Position numbers and translations under genes: made by a program
Part shown: positions 14,701-29,700 of the stretch, piece by piece
Layout: each line of letters begins with the position of its first letter
Position numbering within the stretch: position 1 is the first letter of the stretch
Source: Pseudofabraea citricarpa
Lineage: Eukaryota; Ascomycota; Leotiomycetes; Helotiales; Dermateaceae
Length of the DNA stretch: 64,000 nt
NCBI GenBank assembly: GCA_029641185.1
Contig: JAPWGK010000003.1
Span: forward strand, 1,426,001-1,490,000
Reading direction: 5' to 3'
Notes under the pieces: generated by a model
Told to the model about the DNA's origin: nothing
What the model saw: the letters and a program-made list of their open reading frames with translations, nothing else
The model's database searches: none

Positions 14701-17700
14701 ATAAGCTTAAGAAAGCTTTCTTAGTTAAAGCTCTAAGACTTAAGAGAGCTTAATAAGTACTTACTAGAAGCTTACTAAGTATTTTATTAGTTCTCTTAGA
14801 AACCTTAATACTAGAAAATAAGCCTAAGATACCTAAGAGTAAAAGAATAATAAAACGACTTTATAAAATCTTTTCTTTCTTAAAAAGTAATTTATATATT
14901 ATTAGTCTTAAAAGTTATTAAGATTATAAGTATTTTATAAAAATATAATACTTTCTTTTTTTAAGATAAAATATAAAAGGGAAATCTCGACTTTTTATAA
15001 GTAAAAAGCCTAAAAGATAAAACTTATAAATCTTAAAAAAGATATAAGAGTTAAGTTATTTAGTCTTAATAACTAGAAGAAAGTTATTAAGTTAATAGAA
15101 AAGTTATTAGTTATTCTAGGTTCTTATAATAACTAGTTTAAGCCTTAATATATAAAGTTTCTAAAAGGCTAAAAACTTATACTAGAAAGAATATAAGACT
15201 TATTTATAAGTAATATATTAATCTTAAAAGAAAAAAAGTATTCTAAGAGATATTTTATAATAAAAAAGAAATATTCTTATTTAATTAATTAAGAAAAAAC
15301 TTATAAAGCTAGAGGTTACTAAGTTATAAGAAATTAAGATAATATTATATAAAATATAATAAATATAAAACTTTCTAATTACTAAGAGATTTTATAAGAT
15401 TATATATAAGATAATAAGTAAGCGTATTACTAATAATATACTAGAAAGCTATTATAAGTTATATAAAAACTTATAATTTCTAGTTATAAAAGAAAAGCTA
15501 AATAAGTATAAACTTATAAGTATAATTATAAAATATAATATAATAATAATTAGAGATATTAATCTTTTTTATTAGTAGATTCTTTTATAAAAAAGTTTAT
15601 ATATCTTTAGATTATTAGCTTAATTAATTTATTTTCTAGTTATAATTAGATTTTATTAGCTAAGTAAAATAAAAACTTAATACTTTTTTTATAAATAATA
15701 TTAGATTACTAAGGGTTATTACTTTTATATAAGATATAATAAATTTAATAGCTTAGTTTATATATATTATATCTAAAATACTTTTTTCCTTAAATTCTTA
15801 TATTACTAAATTATTCCTTAATAATATTAGTATTAAAAGATCTTATTTATAATATAATAATAAAAAAGTTCTTTCTAGGAGTTTAATAATTTATAATAAA
15901 ATATATATAAAACCTTAGTAAGATATTACTTAAGCTTAAGAGAGATAAGTTTAATTATTAGTTCTAAGTCTAAGTTTTATATAAAAGATATTAAAGTTAT
16001 TAGATTTATTTATAAGCCTAAGAGTAAATTACTTTATTAATATAAAGATTATAAAGCTAATTAATTAGCTAGATCTAACTAATATAAAAGAGGTTTATAT
16101 CTTCTTAGGGATTTATATATATTATTATATCTAGGTTAAAACCTTTATACTTATTATAAAGTTATTATATAATTTATTAAAGAAAGAATATAATATTTAA
16201 GTAAGATAAAAGATACTAGAAAGCTAAACTAAAGCTTATTAAGATATTAGTAAAAGCTTCTTATCTTATTATAATTAATTATAAGCTTAGAATAAGAATA
16301 ATTTATATTATTATTAATATAAGTTTAAATAACTAGAGAAGATATATTTCTTAGGATAATAAAAATAAGAAAAATATCTAAGTAAATATAAGTTAGAGAT
16401 ATAAAATCTAGCTAAGTATAACTATAATACTATTAAATATAAGTATAAAGGTATTCTTAAGATACTTAAGAAAGTAAAAGAATATATTATTAGGGTATAT
16501 TTTACTCTTAAGATAAATACTAATATACTTATTACTTAGCTTAATAATATTACTTTAGATATACCTAGTATATTATTAATAAGATAAATTATCTAGATTC
16601 GATTATTTAATTTTAAGGTTATATATATACCTAGTAAGAAGAATAAAGCTATAAATATATTATCTTATTATCTTATTATAAAAGAAGAACTTAAAAATAA
16701 AAAGTAAAAAAAGAGATTAATAATTATATTATCTTTTAACTTAGCTTTCTTTAAATAATACTTATTTTAAGATCTTATATTTACTTAAATACTAAAATAA
16801 GTATTATCTTTTAGGATAAGTAAAATCTTAAGTTAAAATAAATTATAATATTTCTTATAACTCTTAAGAGACTAGCTAATATTAGAGATAAAGAATAATT
16901 AGTATTTTAATAATATATTATAAGATTCTAAGTATACTAAAGCGTATTATAATAGAAACTTACTAGGAGTAAGTATAAATAATATATTATTAATAATCTA
17001 AAAGAATAAGTAAGTATTATTAAGAACTTATATAATAAAAAGTATATAAGAGATAAAAGGTAATATATATAAAAGTAATAAAATATTACTTCTAGAAAGA
17101 TATTATAAGTAAGTAAAAGTATATATAATATTATATCTCTAGTATTAATTTAGGTTATATAATATTACTTATAAGATAATTTATATAACTAAATATTATA
17201 TATATATTATAAATAATATCTAGATATTATTAATCTCTTATTAAGTATAAGAAAGTCTTTTATTATTAATATATATAAGAAGATATTAGGTATAATTATA
17301 AGATATATTATCTTTAAGATAAATTTTACTTATATTATTACTTTTATTAAAAAGAATATTCTTTATATTTATAATATATTTAAGATTCTTATTATTAATA
17401 AAAAGCCTAAGAACTAAGGAAGCCTTAATAATCTTATATCTAAGCTTAAGTTTATTAAGATATAAGTAAGTACTTATAATTCTTATACTTAAGACTTAAT
17501 TAAAAGAAGCTATTTTAATATAAAGATAACTTTTTCTAAGATTATAAATAAGATATTTAAGAATTAGCTAAGATATATTAAGAAAGTTTATTTTATAGAT
17601 AATATTATAATAAGAGCTCTTATAAGGCTTATTATATTTTATTTATAGTTTAGCTTTAAGATTATATTTATTATTAAAAGTAAATACCTAATATAATAAT

Positions 17701-18400
17701 ATCTAAGGTAAAACCTAATTAAAAAGATAAATAAAAAGTTTTTAATTATTTTATATATTAAGTAACTTAAAATCTATAATAAATATATATTAGAGGTCTT
17801 ACTAATAAAATAATATAAATACTAAGAATCGAAAGAAGCTACTAATTATAGTTATATCTTATAAAAAGAATTACTTCTTAAAAGGGATATTATTCTTATA
17901 TTTAATATTATATAAGAAGCTAATATATTAAAATAATAAGCGCTTAATTTTAGATAAAAAGGCTTATATATAATTTTAAAAGCTAATAATAAGAAGAATA
18001 CCTATTAGCTTAGTAAAATAAATATAACTTCTTTTTATAATACTTATATAAGATATAAATTAAAGAAATTTATTTAAAGAGAAAGTATTTATATTCCTAC
18101 TAATAATATTAAGCCTTCTAAAGATAAGATTATTATTAGAGTACTAATATATTTAGACCTTAGAGACCCTAATAAGCTCTTACTAAGCCCTAAGATAAAG
18201 CTTACTAGTAACTTACCTAGTCTTTTAAAAGTACTTATATAATTATAAGAGTAACCTAATAATCCTAGGCTAACTTCCTAAGTACTAGCTAGGATAAGTT
18301 AGTAAGATAATATATAAGAAATCTTTTTAGAAGAAGCTAATAATAATAAGATTAATATAATTATTAAAGATACTAAAAAAGAAGTACTAGAAGAAGCTCT
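11800..18400 (+). mobile_element. Degenerate Ty3/gypsy retrotransposon, element 2 (boundaries approximate)
   Basis: Plus-strand pol landmarks are clear despite many stops. LFLNNISIKR at 15811-15840 matches the catalytic F-L-D-D box of fungal Ty3/gypsy reverse transcriptase with Asp codons now Asn (GAT/GAC to AAT). At 16069-16150 the reading resembles the RT connection region (DLTNIKEV..FLGI..YY.IWVK.F). RNase H follows, with VIYIPSKKNKAINILSY at 16618-16668 equivalent to V.HVPGKKN.A.D.LSR. A gag-like coding ghost precedes pol (about 11,830-13,900) but was not identified by motif. The integrase region (about 16.9-18.4 kb) is too degraded for me to align. The element is clearly dead. LTRs were not identified, so the ends are estimates. 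Confidence 0.78.
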
Positions 18401-18599
18401 TATTATACGATCCTAAGTAATTATATAAGCTACTTATATAAAAAGATTTTTAGATAATAAGAACTTAATAAATAATAAGAATTAATTTTATATAAAAAGA
18501 AGCTAATAATAATAATAAGATAAGAAATTAGTTATAATATACTAATAATAATATATAAAAGACTAAGAGTAAGACGCTTTTCTTTAGGGTATTTTCTTT

Positions 18600-21500
18600 A
18601 TTTATAGCTTAATTTATAGTATTTTAATACCTAGTATTTTAAAGAAGAATTATATTTAGTTTAAGGTTTAAATATCTTTTAGTAGCTTCTTTTATTTAAT
18701 ATTTTACTAATAAATTTCCTTTTATATTATTATTATTATTTTTATATATTATTTATTTAAGTTTAATTTTATTTTCTTAATTTAAGTATTATTTCTTTAT
18801 TTAAATTTCTTTTTTATAATTAGGAGACGACTAATATATAAGAGAAAGAAAAAAGAATCCTTAAATTATAAAAAGTCTTTTAGGATTAGAAGTTATAATA
18901 AAACTCTAGGAGTTCTTACTAAGTATATATTAAGTATTCTAGGTATTATTAATAAGTTTACTAGGTAATTCTTTAAATAATTTTAAATAAAATTTATATA
19001 AATATAAGATACGAATATTATAAATTATTAAGTAAAATAATACTTTAATTTTATAAGTATAAATCTATTTATTTATTTAAACGTATAATTATATATAAGA
19101 CTAGGTATTAAAAAATAAGAACTTTAAACCTAGAAATAATTTATTATTATAAACGCTTAAGTAAAAACTTTATAAGAATAAAATATAAAAGGATTTCTTA
19201 CTAGGACTCTTAGATTATATATAAAGTCTCCTTAGTAAACTCCTTAAACTTATTAAAGTTATTATAAAGGTAGATTAATTTATCTTAATTATTATTATTA
19301 TTAGGTTTAGTAAAGATAATAATAAAGGTAAATATAAGAATAATAATAATAAAAGTATTAGTAATAAGCTTCTTTTTTATATAATTAGCTTTCTTAAGAA
19401 CCTCTAAAGTCTTATTATACTTTTTATAAGCTTTATAAAGCTCTAAGTAACCCTTAGGAAATAATAAAAGATCTCTTCTTATAAAAGCAATTATAAATTA
19501 CTAGTATAATTTATTTTAAATTATATATAATATTAACTAAAATCTAAAGGTCGCTTAAGTATTTATCTAGTCTCTTAGTTATTTTATCTTTTTTATTCTT
19601 AGTATTATAAAGATAATATAATATAAATATCTTATTTCGAATCTTAAGAATAAAGATATCTAGCTTATTAAGATACTTAGGCTAAGATAATATTAGCTAA
19701 GATTATATAAGTTAGAAATAAATTACTTATATAAATATAATATTTTAAGTAATTAGAACTAATAATATAAGAATAATATCTATTACCTAAAAGATAAGAA
19801 TAATTAAGTAATATAATAGGTATAAAAAAGACTCTCTTAATATAAAGAGAATATAAGAATAATTTTATAAGAGCTTTTAGCTTTCTAGAAGATAATAAAA
19901 AAGTAAAAGTAATATTAGAAGTATTATAATATAATCGCTTTAAAGGTAAAAAGATCTAGTTATTATTAGGATTAAAAGAATACTTTAGAGTACTCTTTAG
20001 GTATATAAGGATCTCTTACTAAGAGTATACTTTATAAGATAAAGAAATAAAAAGAGATTCTTTTTCTTTTTCTTTTTTCTAATTATTATCTTTATTATAG
20101 GAATTATTATTAATATTTATACTTATATCCTTAGCTTATTAATTAATAGCTTTATTAATACGATTAAAGTTACTAGTATTAAAAGGGTTAATATCTTTAT
20201 TAACTAAAAGAATAATAATATTCTTAGAAATACTTATATTATCTTTTAGATCTATAACTAAGTCCTTTAAAGCTATAACTTTATTATCTTTCTTTTTAGC
20301 TTATAAAGGTAAGTATAACTTAACCTAATAATATAACTACTTATACTTCTTAATTAGAATATTAGATTAATCTCCTTCTAATCTAGTTAAAATAATAAGT
20401 AATATAATCCTAATATTAGAAGTAAAAGGCTAGGTTAAAGCTCGACTTTATAATTAAGTCTAATAACTAGAAGTTAGAATACTAATAAATAAAAAGCTTA
20501 TATTACTTAATAGTTAACTATCTTTTAACTTAGAAGTTATTAGAATAATCTTTTTAATTATAAAGTCTAAGTATTATTCTAAATTATAAACTTAATCTTT
20601 TAGGATAATATCTATAAATTTTAAAAGCTTTTTCTAAATAAACTTAAGATTACTAGTAATAACCTTCTTCTTTTAATAAATATAAAATAAGTTCTTTATA
20701 TTATATATTAAGTTTTATAAATACTTAGTTAATACTTAATAAGATCTTATTAAGTAAAAGAATAAACTTACTAGAAGGTAATTAATAAACTAAAGCTTCT
20801 TTTCTTACTTCTTAGTATAAAGGCTTCTTTTATAAAGCTAAGATCTTTTTTAAGTAATTATAAAATATTTTCTTATCTTTAATTTATTTTTATTTAAGAA
20901 GTTAAATAAGATATTAGATATAATCTCTTTCTTATCTTCTCTAACTTAGAACTTCCTTCTAAGGCTAAAGTTAATAGCTAGATAATAAATAATAAGACTA
21001 GGAAACTTATAAAAGTAAGTATAAGTTTTATAAAAGTAATATAATAAGACTTATAAATAATAATTAGATAATTATAATACTTCTAGTAAAAGATTTTAAG
21101 TATTATTAGGTAAATCTAATTTATAATATATATCTTTTAGTACCTAGAGTAAGTTTTCTTCTAGAAATATATTATATAAAACTTTAAAGATAAAAGCTAT
21201 TATTTTATCTTTATTATTAAGTATATTAAATAAGAAAGTAATTATACTTCTAGGATTATAAGAGTCTTAGCTTATTATTAGATTATTTTACTAATAGCTT
21301 CTTATTTTATAAGTTATATATTCTTAGGATTATTAGAGATAACTAAATTATTAAAAGTAAAAAAGTATTTAGATAAGCTTAGCTTTATATAAAGTTTATA
21401 CTAATATTTTATTATTAGCTTAAAGATAACTTATTATTTAGTAAGATAAAGCTTATTCTTAAGCTTATTAAGAGTATTATATAAGATAATAAAATCTAAG

Positions 21501-22690
21501 GTATTAGAACTAAGTTAAAATATATATTTACTAACTTATTAGTATTTATAATTATCTTTTTTTCTAGATAAAGATAATTTATATAAGAGTTAGCTTAGGC
21601 TTAGATATAATAATTTAAGATATATACTTATTTAAAGTAATAAGTATTCTTATAATTACTTAGTATATAAAATACCTTAATAAAATATTATTTATTTTTT
21701 ATAAGATAATCTAATAAAACTTTTATAAAATAAGATAAAATAAAAAACTTATATAAAAGGATATTAGTATAAGTATTATCTTTTATTATAATAATAAGTC
21801 CTTATATTTAATATAAGCGCTTATAATTAATTATACGAACTTTATTAAGTTCTTATAAAAGATAATAAAAGGAAGAAGAATAAACTTATTATATTAAAAT
21901 AATTTATAGCTAGTTTCTTAAGAATAAGATTAAGAGTTTCGTACTTAGATTAAGACTATAATATAAGAAATAATTAGTATAAGAGTAGATTAATATATAT
22001 TATTAACTTATATAATAAGATTAATAATAGATAATTTAAGAACTAAAGATAAAAATTATAAAAGAACTTATTATATCTAAAAGTAAAAAAGTAAATATAT
22101 TAGAGATTAAAAGAAAAGAATAATAAAAACTTAATAGAATATTATAAAGTTAAAGTTATAAAGATATTTTATTTTAGTTCGAATAAAAGAAGTCAAAGAA
22201 TTTATAAGTAAAAGATAATTCGATTAAAATATCTTTTTTTCGTATAATAAAAGATAAATATTATAATTATAATTAAAAGGGAGAATATAATATTAAATTA
22301 ATCTTTAGAAGATAAAAATAATAAATATTAGAGTTTATAATATATTTAAACGAAAAAGAAAAAGAATTATAACTTTATATCTTAAGTTAAGAGATTTTTT
22401 ATAGTTAAAATACTTAGTTTTATACTAAGAGTAATAATTCTTATAAGAGATCTAAGCTAAGAATAACTTAACTAATTATTAGGAGTATTTATTAGAGGAA
22501 TATAAGTTTATTTATTATAAGAGAAAAATAATCTAAGAGTTATAAGATTATCTTTTAGAAAATAATTAGAGAATAAATTATAATAGCTTAGAGTTATAAG
22601 AGATATATATCTTATATCTTAACTTTAATCTATTAAAAATAAGAGATACCTAATAGTATTATAAGAAAGGCTATTATATAAGAGATAAAT
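18600..22690 (-). other. AT-rich segment with unidentified minus-strand coding ghost
   Basis: No landmark of a known transposon was found on the plus strand. On the minus strand several stretches read like degraded protein, for example around 19,950-19,850 and 19,450-19,250; the latter includes a hydrophobic run that could be a membrane segment. Stops are frequent in all frames, as elsewhere in the tract. The segment may hold one long minus-strand gene or element, captured or transposed and then mutated, but no family could be assigned. Confidence 0.28.
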
Positions 22691-22697
22691 ATAATAG

Positions 22698-22992
22698 AAT
22701 TATATACTTAATTTTATTACTTTTTTTACTTTTATAAGAAGTTATTATTATCTTAGATACTATTATATAAGGGCTTTATAAGTATTCTTTAAGCTCTCTA
22801 GGAGTTATATACTAATATTTATATTTTACTATTATAGTTAATTAATTACTTCTTTTATCTTCTACTTTTATAACTATTAATTTAATTATTAAATATACCT
22901 TATATATAGTTATATATATTATATCGGTTATTAGTTACGTTTATAGTATTATAAATTCAGATATACTCTAATATTTATCACCTTATTATAAT
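22698..22992 (+). repeat. 2.2 kb repeat family, 295 bp 5'-end fragment
   Basis: This stretch matches the first ~295 bp of copies A and B, from AATTATATACTTAATTTTATT to the TTTATCACCTTATTAT segment, and then diverges completely. The fragment starts at the same left boundary as the full copies, which supports that boundary as a real element end. The isolated piece could be a solo terminal repeat or simply a truncated insertion. Confidence 0.75.
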
Positions 22993-24070
22993 ATATATAA
23001 CTATTAATTCTATAAGATTAAATAAAGTCTTATTTTATAAGAAACTTATATAATAAATCTCCTTAGCTACTAGTAGCTAAGTCTTATAGCTAGATAAAAG
23101 AGGAATAAAACTCGTATATATAAATATTTTATAAGATAAAAGAAAATATTTTATTATACTTAGCTAAGACTTTCTTATAATATTAAACTAAGTATTTAGA
23201 GAAGAAAAAGTATATCTTAGGGAGTAAGTTATTATTAGTAGTATAATATAAGAAGAAGATAATAGAAGGTAAGATACTAGAGGTTTAATCTTATAATAAG
23301 AACTTATTAAGAAGAATTAAAAGCTATTATTAATATTATACTCTAAAGATATTATTAAAGAAAAATCGTATAATCGTTTAAATCTTAACAGATAATAATT
23401 ATATTATTATAATCTTATCCCCCTTCTAATATAATACCTTTAGTTATAATAAACACTTTATAAATAATATTATCTAGTTTAATAACTTAGTATAAGTTTA
23501 TTTAGGGATTATTTATATTATTATAAGATTTAATATTAGCTAAGAGTATAATAGGAGTTTATTATTATTTAGAGTTTTAGGTGATTCGCGCTCTTATTTA
23601 TATTTTCGATTATAAGATATAAATATAATATATATAAGTTTTAATAAAATATATTAAGAGTTAGATAAAAGTTAACCCTAAGAAAATATAAGAAGAAGGA
23701 ATAATATCTTATTAATTTTATCTAATTATAAGAGTAAAACCTAGAGTTACTTACTTATATTAAGAAAATATTAATAAAATAAAAGAAAGCTACTATTATA
23801 CTTATATTCTAGTTTCTTATAAATAAGTGCTATTATCTCTCTTATAAGCTATAAATAATTAGAAAATATAATAAGTTAAGAAGAATATTATAAACCTTAG
23901 TATATCTAAGTAAAATTATAAAATATATCTTAAGTAAAGTTAATTAATCGAAAATATAAATAAGTAAAAGAAAAAGAAAGTATAAGTAAATATTTCGTAT
24001 TATAAGATTATATAATAATTAATTAGATAAAGCTTATACTTATTAATCTTATTTATTCCTCTAAGGATAT

Positions 24071-24395
24071 CTACTATTAGCTTACTTTTAAATAAGTTTT
24101 ATATTTTATATTTAGTCTTAGTAATACTTAGGATTCCTACTAGCTTACTTCTAAATAATTTTATATTTTATATTTAGTCTTAATAATACTTAGGATTCTT
24201 ACTAGCTTACTTTTAAACGGTTTTATATTTTATATTTAGTCTTAGTAATACTTAGGATTCCTATTAATTTACTTTTAAACGATTTTATATTTTATATTTA
24301 ATCTTAGTAATACTTAGGATTCCTACTAGCTTACTTTTAAACGATTTTATACTTTATATTCGATCTTAGTAATACTTAGGATTTTATTAGAAGTT
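24071..24395 (+). repeat. 62 bp tandem array, about 5 copies
   Basis: The anchor CTTACTTTTAAA recurs at about 24081, 24144, 24206, 24268 and 24330, a spacing of 62-63 bp. Each unit ends in AATACTTAGGATTC. Units differ mostly by transitions (for example AACGATT, AATAATT, AACGGTT), as expected if a minisatellite was RIPped after amplification. Confidence 0.9.
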
Positions 24396-26001
24396 AATAT
24401 ACTAGCATTCTTAACTAAGATATATTTCTTACTATAAACTAATTTATTAGTAGTTAAGTTCTTAGTAGCTAATATATCTTCCTTTTTATAAGTAATAAAA
24501 ATATTATTATAATAATAAAGCCCTAAGATTATAATTAATTAGGAGAATAATAATATATTTAGAGTATTTAATATATAATAATTATTTTTGCGCTTCCTTT
24601 TATACTAGCTCTTTTATATCCTCTTAGTATTTTATATTTATAACCGCTTTTATTACTATTATCTTATCTTTTATTTCTTCCTCTAAAGCTTTTATAACCT
24701 CTTTTATCTTTACTTCCTTAGCTTTTATAAGGTATAAATATTATTACTTAAGATAATAAGACTTATTATAATTAAGTTAATTAGATAAATAATATTATAT
24801 TTAAGAGTTTAAAGCTAATATTTTATTTTTTTAACCTTTATAAGATATAAATATTATTACTTAAGATAATAGAACTTATTATAATTAGATTAATATAAAT
24901 AAATAATATTATATTTAAGAGTTTAAAGCTAATATCTTACCTAATAAAAAAAAAATTATAAAGATTACCTCTAGGTACGTTTAAACTCTAAGTTAAAAGT
25001 ATTAGCTAGCTAATATAATAAGTATAATTTATTTAATAAGAGAGTACGATTAACTAACTAATAGAGCGAGTATAATTTATATAACTAAAAAGAAAATACC
25101 TTTAGACTTTATTTTATTATAATATATAATTAGTATTAAAGTATTATTAATATAAGATTTATAAAACTTATAATTAAATTTATTATATTATAGTAAAATT
25201 ATTTATATATCTCTAAGTATATTAAATAAATTATCTTCGTCTATTATTTTATAAGCGTTTATAATTAACTAGGTTATATTTATTATTATAAGAGTTTTAT
25301 TTCTTATTATTATCGTCTTTTATCTTATCTACTTACTTATTAAACTTAGGGTCTAGGCTAGGGGCTAAGTATATAATTATTTTGCTAAAGAGTTAAGTTA
25401 TAAGCTTCTTAGATAATATATTATTAATTATCTTAAGCTTCTTAGATAAGAAAGATATAATAAAAGCAAAGGTAAAAGTAGATTTCTTTTAAGAAACGAA
25501 AGAGATATAATTAATATCTATAATTACTAAGATATTAGAAGTAAAAGGAATAAATAAGGGTTATAATACTAATAGCTAAATAACTTAGATTAATTTAAAT
25601 TCGTCTCTAGTTCGTATATAATTATATAAGTTAATATACTAGATCTTATTAAGAAAAAGAATTATACTTATTATTTATAATTATACGTATTATTAATCCC
25701 TCTAAGGGATCGAATCTTAGGATACTATAAATAACTTACTTAAGCTAGTTTAGAAGTTAATATATAATAATAATAGTAAAAAAGAAAAGTATATTTATTA
25801 TCTAGATTATTTTCTTATATTAATAAGTAAATATAATAAAAGCGAAAGAATAAGCTTTCTTTAGCTAAAGTTAATAATTTATAATATTAGTAGGTTTACT
25901 AGAAGTAAAATCTAATATTATAATAACTATAGTTTCTTTAGATTTATTTATTTTAATTAAAAGTTTATAAGATTCTAGGTTTATAAAATAATTATATTAT
26001 A

Positions 26002-26150
26002 GTTTTATTATATACTTATAATCAAATACGTATATTAGGAAATAATAGTATAAGGTTTTATTATACGTTTATAACTAAATATATATATTAGGAAATAATA
26101 GTATAAGGTTTTATTATACGCTTATAATAAAATATATATATATATAATAA
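26002..26150 (+). repeat. ~54 bp tandem array, 2.5 copies
   Basis: GTTTTATTATA recurs at about 26002, 26055 and 26109, each followed by a TATACGCTTATAA-like sequence and ATATTAGGAAATAATAGTA. It is a short minisatellite within the AT-rich tract. Confidence 0.8.
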
Positions 26151-26565
26151 AGCTAAGATAATAATTATATAAGTAACTATTAAATTATAATATATATAAC
26201 ACGTACGACACGTATAATATATATAACACGTAAGCGTATAATATAAAGATATATAATATAAAAAAAATAATATTACTAGAAGAAAAGATTTATATATATT
26301 AATAGGGAATATTAATACAAATAAGAAAGATTATTATAATAATATATAATATTAAGTATAAGAATTAGCTTACTTATTTTTTCCTTACTATTATATTTAT
26401 CTAATATAAATAAACGCTAATACCTAGGGTATTTATAAGAATATAATAACTAATATATTAAACTCTAATTTTTATTTATCTTATATATTAAATTTTATTT
26501 CCTAGTATATTTATTATAAGTTTAAGTAATATCTTTTAATCGTCTTATATCTTAATATTTATATC

Positions 26566-26700
26566 TTAGGTGTTAGTAATAGTTTTATTACTCTTAGCTT
26601 AGTTATTAGTAATAACTCTTTTACTTTTAGCTTAGTTATTAGTAATAACCCTTTTACTCTTAGCTTAGTTATTAATAATAGCCCTTTTATCCTTAGTTAT
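26566..26700 (+). repeat. 33 bp tandem array, about 4 copies
   Basis: The unit CTTAGTTATTAGTAATAACT plus 13 more bases repeats with a 33 bp period (anchors near 26598, 26631 and 26664). Because 33 is a multiple of three, it may be the remnant of an 11-residue protein repeat, although no frame is open now. Confidence 0.85.
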
Positions 26701-29700
26701 CTCGCTTAATTTAATCTCTTCTATAACCTTTAATCTCTTAAGTAATAATTAATTATAAGTTATTAAGTTAATATAATAAAAAGTAAAAAGTAAATTATCT
26801 TATATAAGATACTTAAGGATATTAATCTCTAATAAGATATATAACTAGTTAATACCTAATAGTATATCTTAAATAATACTAATAATAGCTATAAACTTTT
26901 AGTTACTAAAGATATATATTCTAGAAGATATTAAAGCTTAGAGATAATACTAGGGCTAAGAATTTACTTATAAATCTAGCTAATATAAAGTAAGATAATA
27001 ATACCTCTACTAAAGGTAATAATAAATACTATTAATAGCTTAAGTTTATAGATAATCTTATAGAAGCTTTATAGCTTTATCCTAATCTACTTAGTAAGAT
27101 ATTTAATAATAGTAGAAGTATAATTATAGCTAATACTTAGTCTTAGTATAATTTACTTTTTAAAGATCTTATAAAAACACTTATATCTAAGGTTTTTTTT
27201 CTTCTCTTTATTATAGCAAATAAGCTTCTTATAAAGGATTATAAAAGAATATATATTATAATAATATAAGATATACTTCTAGATAATAAAATAAAAAGTT
27301 ATATTAGTATAAATATATTAACTAAAGTAACTATATAAGTTATAAAACTAACTAGATAAGCTTAAATCTTCTATTAGATTAAGAGTCTTTTATATATATA
27401 TAATATTTTGTTTAATAATAGTAATATAAATCTTAATACTAAAAGCGATTAAAACTTATATTATATTAGATATAAATAACTTAATAAAAAAGAATTTTAT
27501 TATCGTATTAATCTCTTTAATATTTAAATAAATAATATTATTCTTATTAGACTTATAAATAATAATATCTTAAACTATTAGCTAATCTTAAAATATAAAG
27601 ATTAAGTTATAGACGATAATAGAAGTTAGCTTAGGAGTAAAATAAGTAACCTAGGCTTTAATATAAACGATAAGTTATTTTATTAGGTTAATAGTAAGAA
27701 TTTTAATCTTACTCTTAGACTTAGTAATAATAATAGCTTTTATAACTATAATAATAGTTTTATTAGCTTTCTTATTCTACTTATTCTTAATAACCTTTTT
27801 ATTATTTTTTTTATTATTCTTCTCGTTTATATTTATATTATTAGTTTCTTTCTCAGATTTTACTTTTATTATACTCTTAGATATCTTATCTTTTATAATT
27901 ACCTTTATATCTAGCTTAATAAAATTATCTATTAACTCGATTAACTTACTAGATAAGCTAGCTCACTTATAAGAGGTTATAATTATATTAGTAGATAAAA
28001 GATTAGCTTTAATAGCTAGACTAGCTTAAAAGAAATCTTTAGCTTAGATAAAAGTAAAAGATTAAAAGGAAATAAAAGATTAAGAGAAAATAATAATAAT
28101 AATATTAAATTAAAGTTAAAAGATAATTTAGGTTATACTTTAATAGTTTATAATTATAATAATAAAGTTTAATAGATTATATACGCGAGTATCTTATATA
28201 TCTAGGATTATCTTATTTACTAGGAAGTTAATAATATTTTAATAAAGCTAATTAAGTCTTATTAGAAAAGTAATATTAAGAGAAAAAATTTAACTTATCT
28301 TTTTAGTAATAATATTTTTACTTAAACTTATAAGGATCTAATCTTAGCTAGATATTATATTATAATTAAGATTAAGAGTAAAAGGAATTAAATTAGTTTT
28401 ATAAACTTATAAAGCGTTTATAATATTATATATATATATTAAATAAAAAGCGTAAGAATAATATAAAGATAAAAATATTAATAATCCGTATAATTAGTTA
28501 TTTATATTTAGTTATACGCGTATAATTAAACTAGGCTACTAATATTATATATTACTAAGGTATTATAATTCGATTATAATATAATAAATTATAATATACT
28601 AATACGATAAATTATAATATATAATATTAATATAAGACGAGAAATTAATATTCCTAGTTATTATATATAAAATAATCGTATTTAGTTATAAGCGTATAAT
28701 CAAATATAAATTAATTAACTTATATACCTCTTAAAGCTATTAAAATAACTATTAACCCTTATTATATTTATATTAGTAAGAGTTCCTAATTATTAACTTA
28801 TAAGTCTAATTTAACCTTATTATTTTCCTTAAGGTTTAATTTAACTAAAATAACTTCTAAATATCTTTAATTATATATAGAGAAAAGCAAGTAATAATAA
28901 TAATAATATTATACTCTTAGTAATTATAAAAGATAATCTTTAAATTCTTAACTTTCTAGTTAATCTCTTACTTATATTTTATAAAGTTATTAGTTACTTT
29001 AATTATAGAAGTACTAAAGCTTAAGGCTATAGATATTAGTAAGATTTTTATCTCTTTATTTTATTAGTTATAATAAGCTAATCTTAGATTATAGATATTT
29101 TCTTTTATAGTTATATAATTAAAAAGAAACTATTATTATTTATAATAAATCTTATACTTAAGTATTTAACTAATATCTTATAAAATAATAATAAAGATAA
29201 TTCTTCTATTAATAAACTTATTACTAATAATTAATAATTAACTAGTAAACGTAAGGCTAGCTTATCTAAGAATAAAACTAGGGTTTAAAATAAGATAAAA
29301 AAAAAGAAAAAAAAGAAGGTAAAAAAGAAGAAAAAAAAAAAAGCGAAAAAAAAGTTAAAGAAGAAAGCAAAAAAGAAATAAAAATAAAGATATTATAGTA
29401 ATACTATAGGCTATAGAGTTAAGTTAAGATAAAATTAGTAGATTAAATTAAAATATCTTAAATTTATTATTTTATTTATATACTAGGATTATAATATATC
29501 CTCTTTTAATTTATTCCTATAAACTAATTATATTTTATCTAACTTTTTCTTCCTCTTATACTTAAATTATAGATAGCTTAAATTAAACCTTATAAGGCTT
29601 AAAAGGTTTCCTAGTATTTACAATTATAAGTAATATCCTAGTAAAAGAATAATTAATATTATATTTATATTTTAATAAGAAAAGATATACTAGGTTATAA

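Noticed and set aside
11800..18400. Element 2 as a LINE because of its gag-like upstream ghost
   Set aside because: The FLDD-type box, the RT connection region and the RNase H ending match Ty3/gypsy, and no endonuclease motif was found upstream.
24071..24395. CRISPR-like regularly spaced repeats
   Set aside because: Repeats are contiguous 62 bp units without unique spacers, in a fungal genome; this is a minisatellite.
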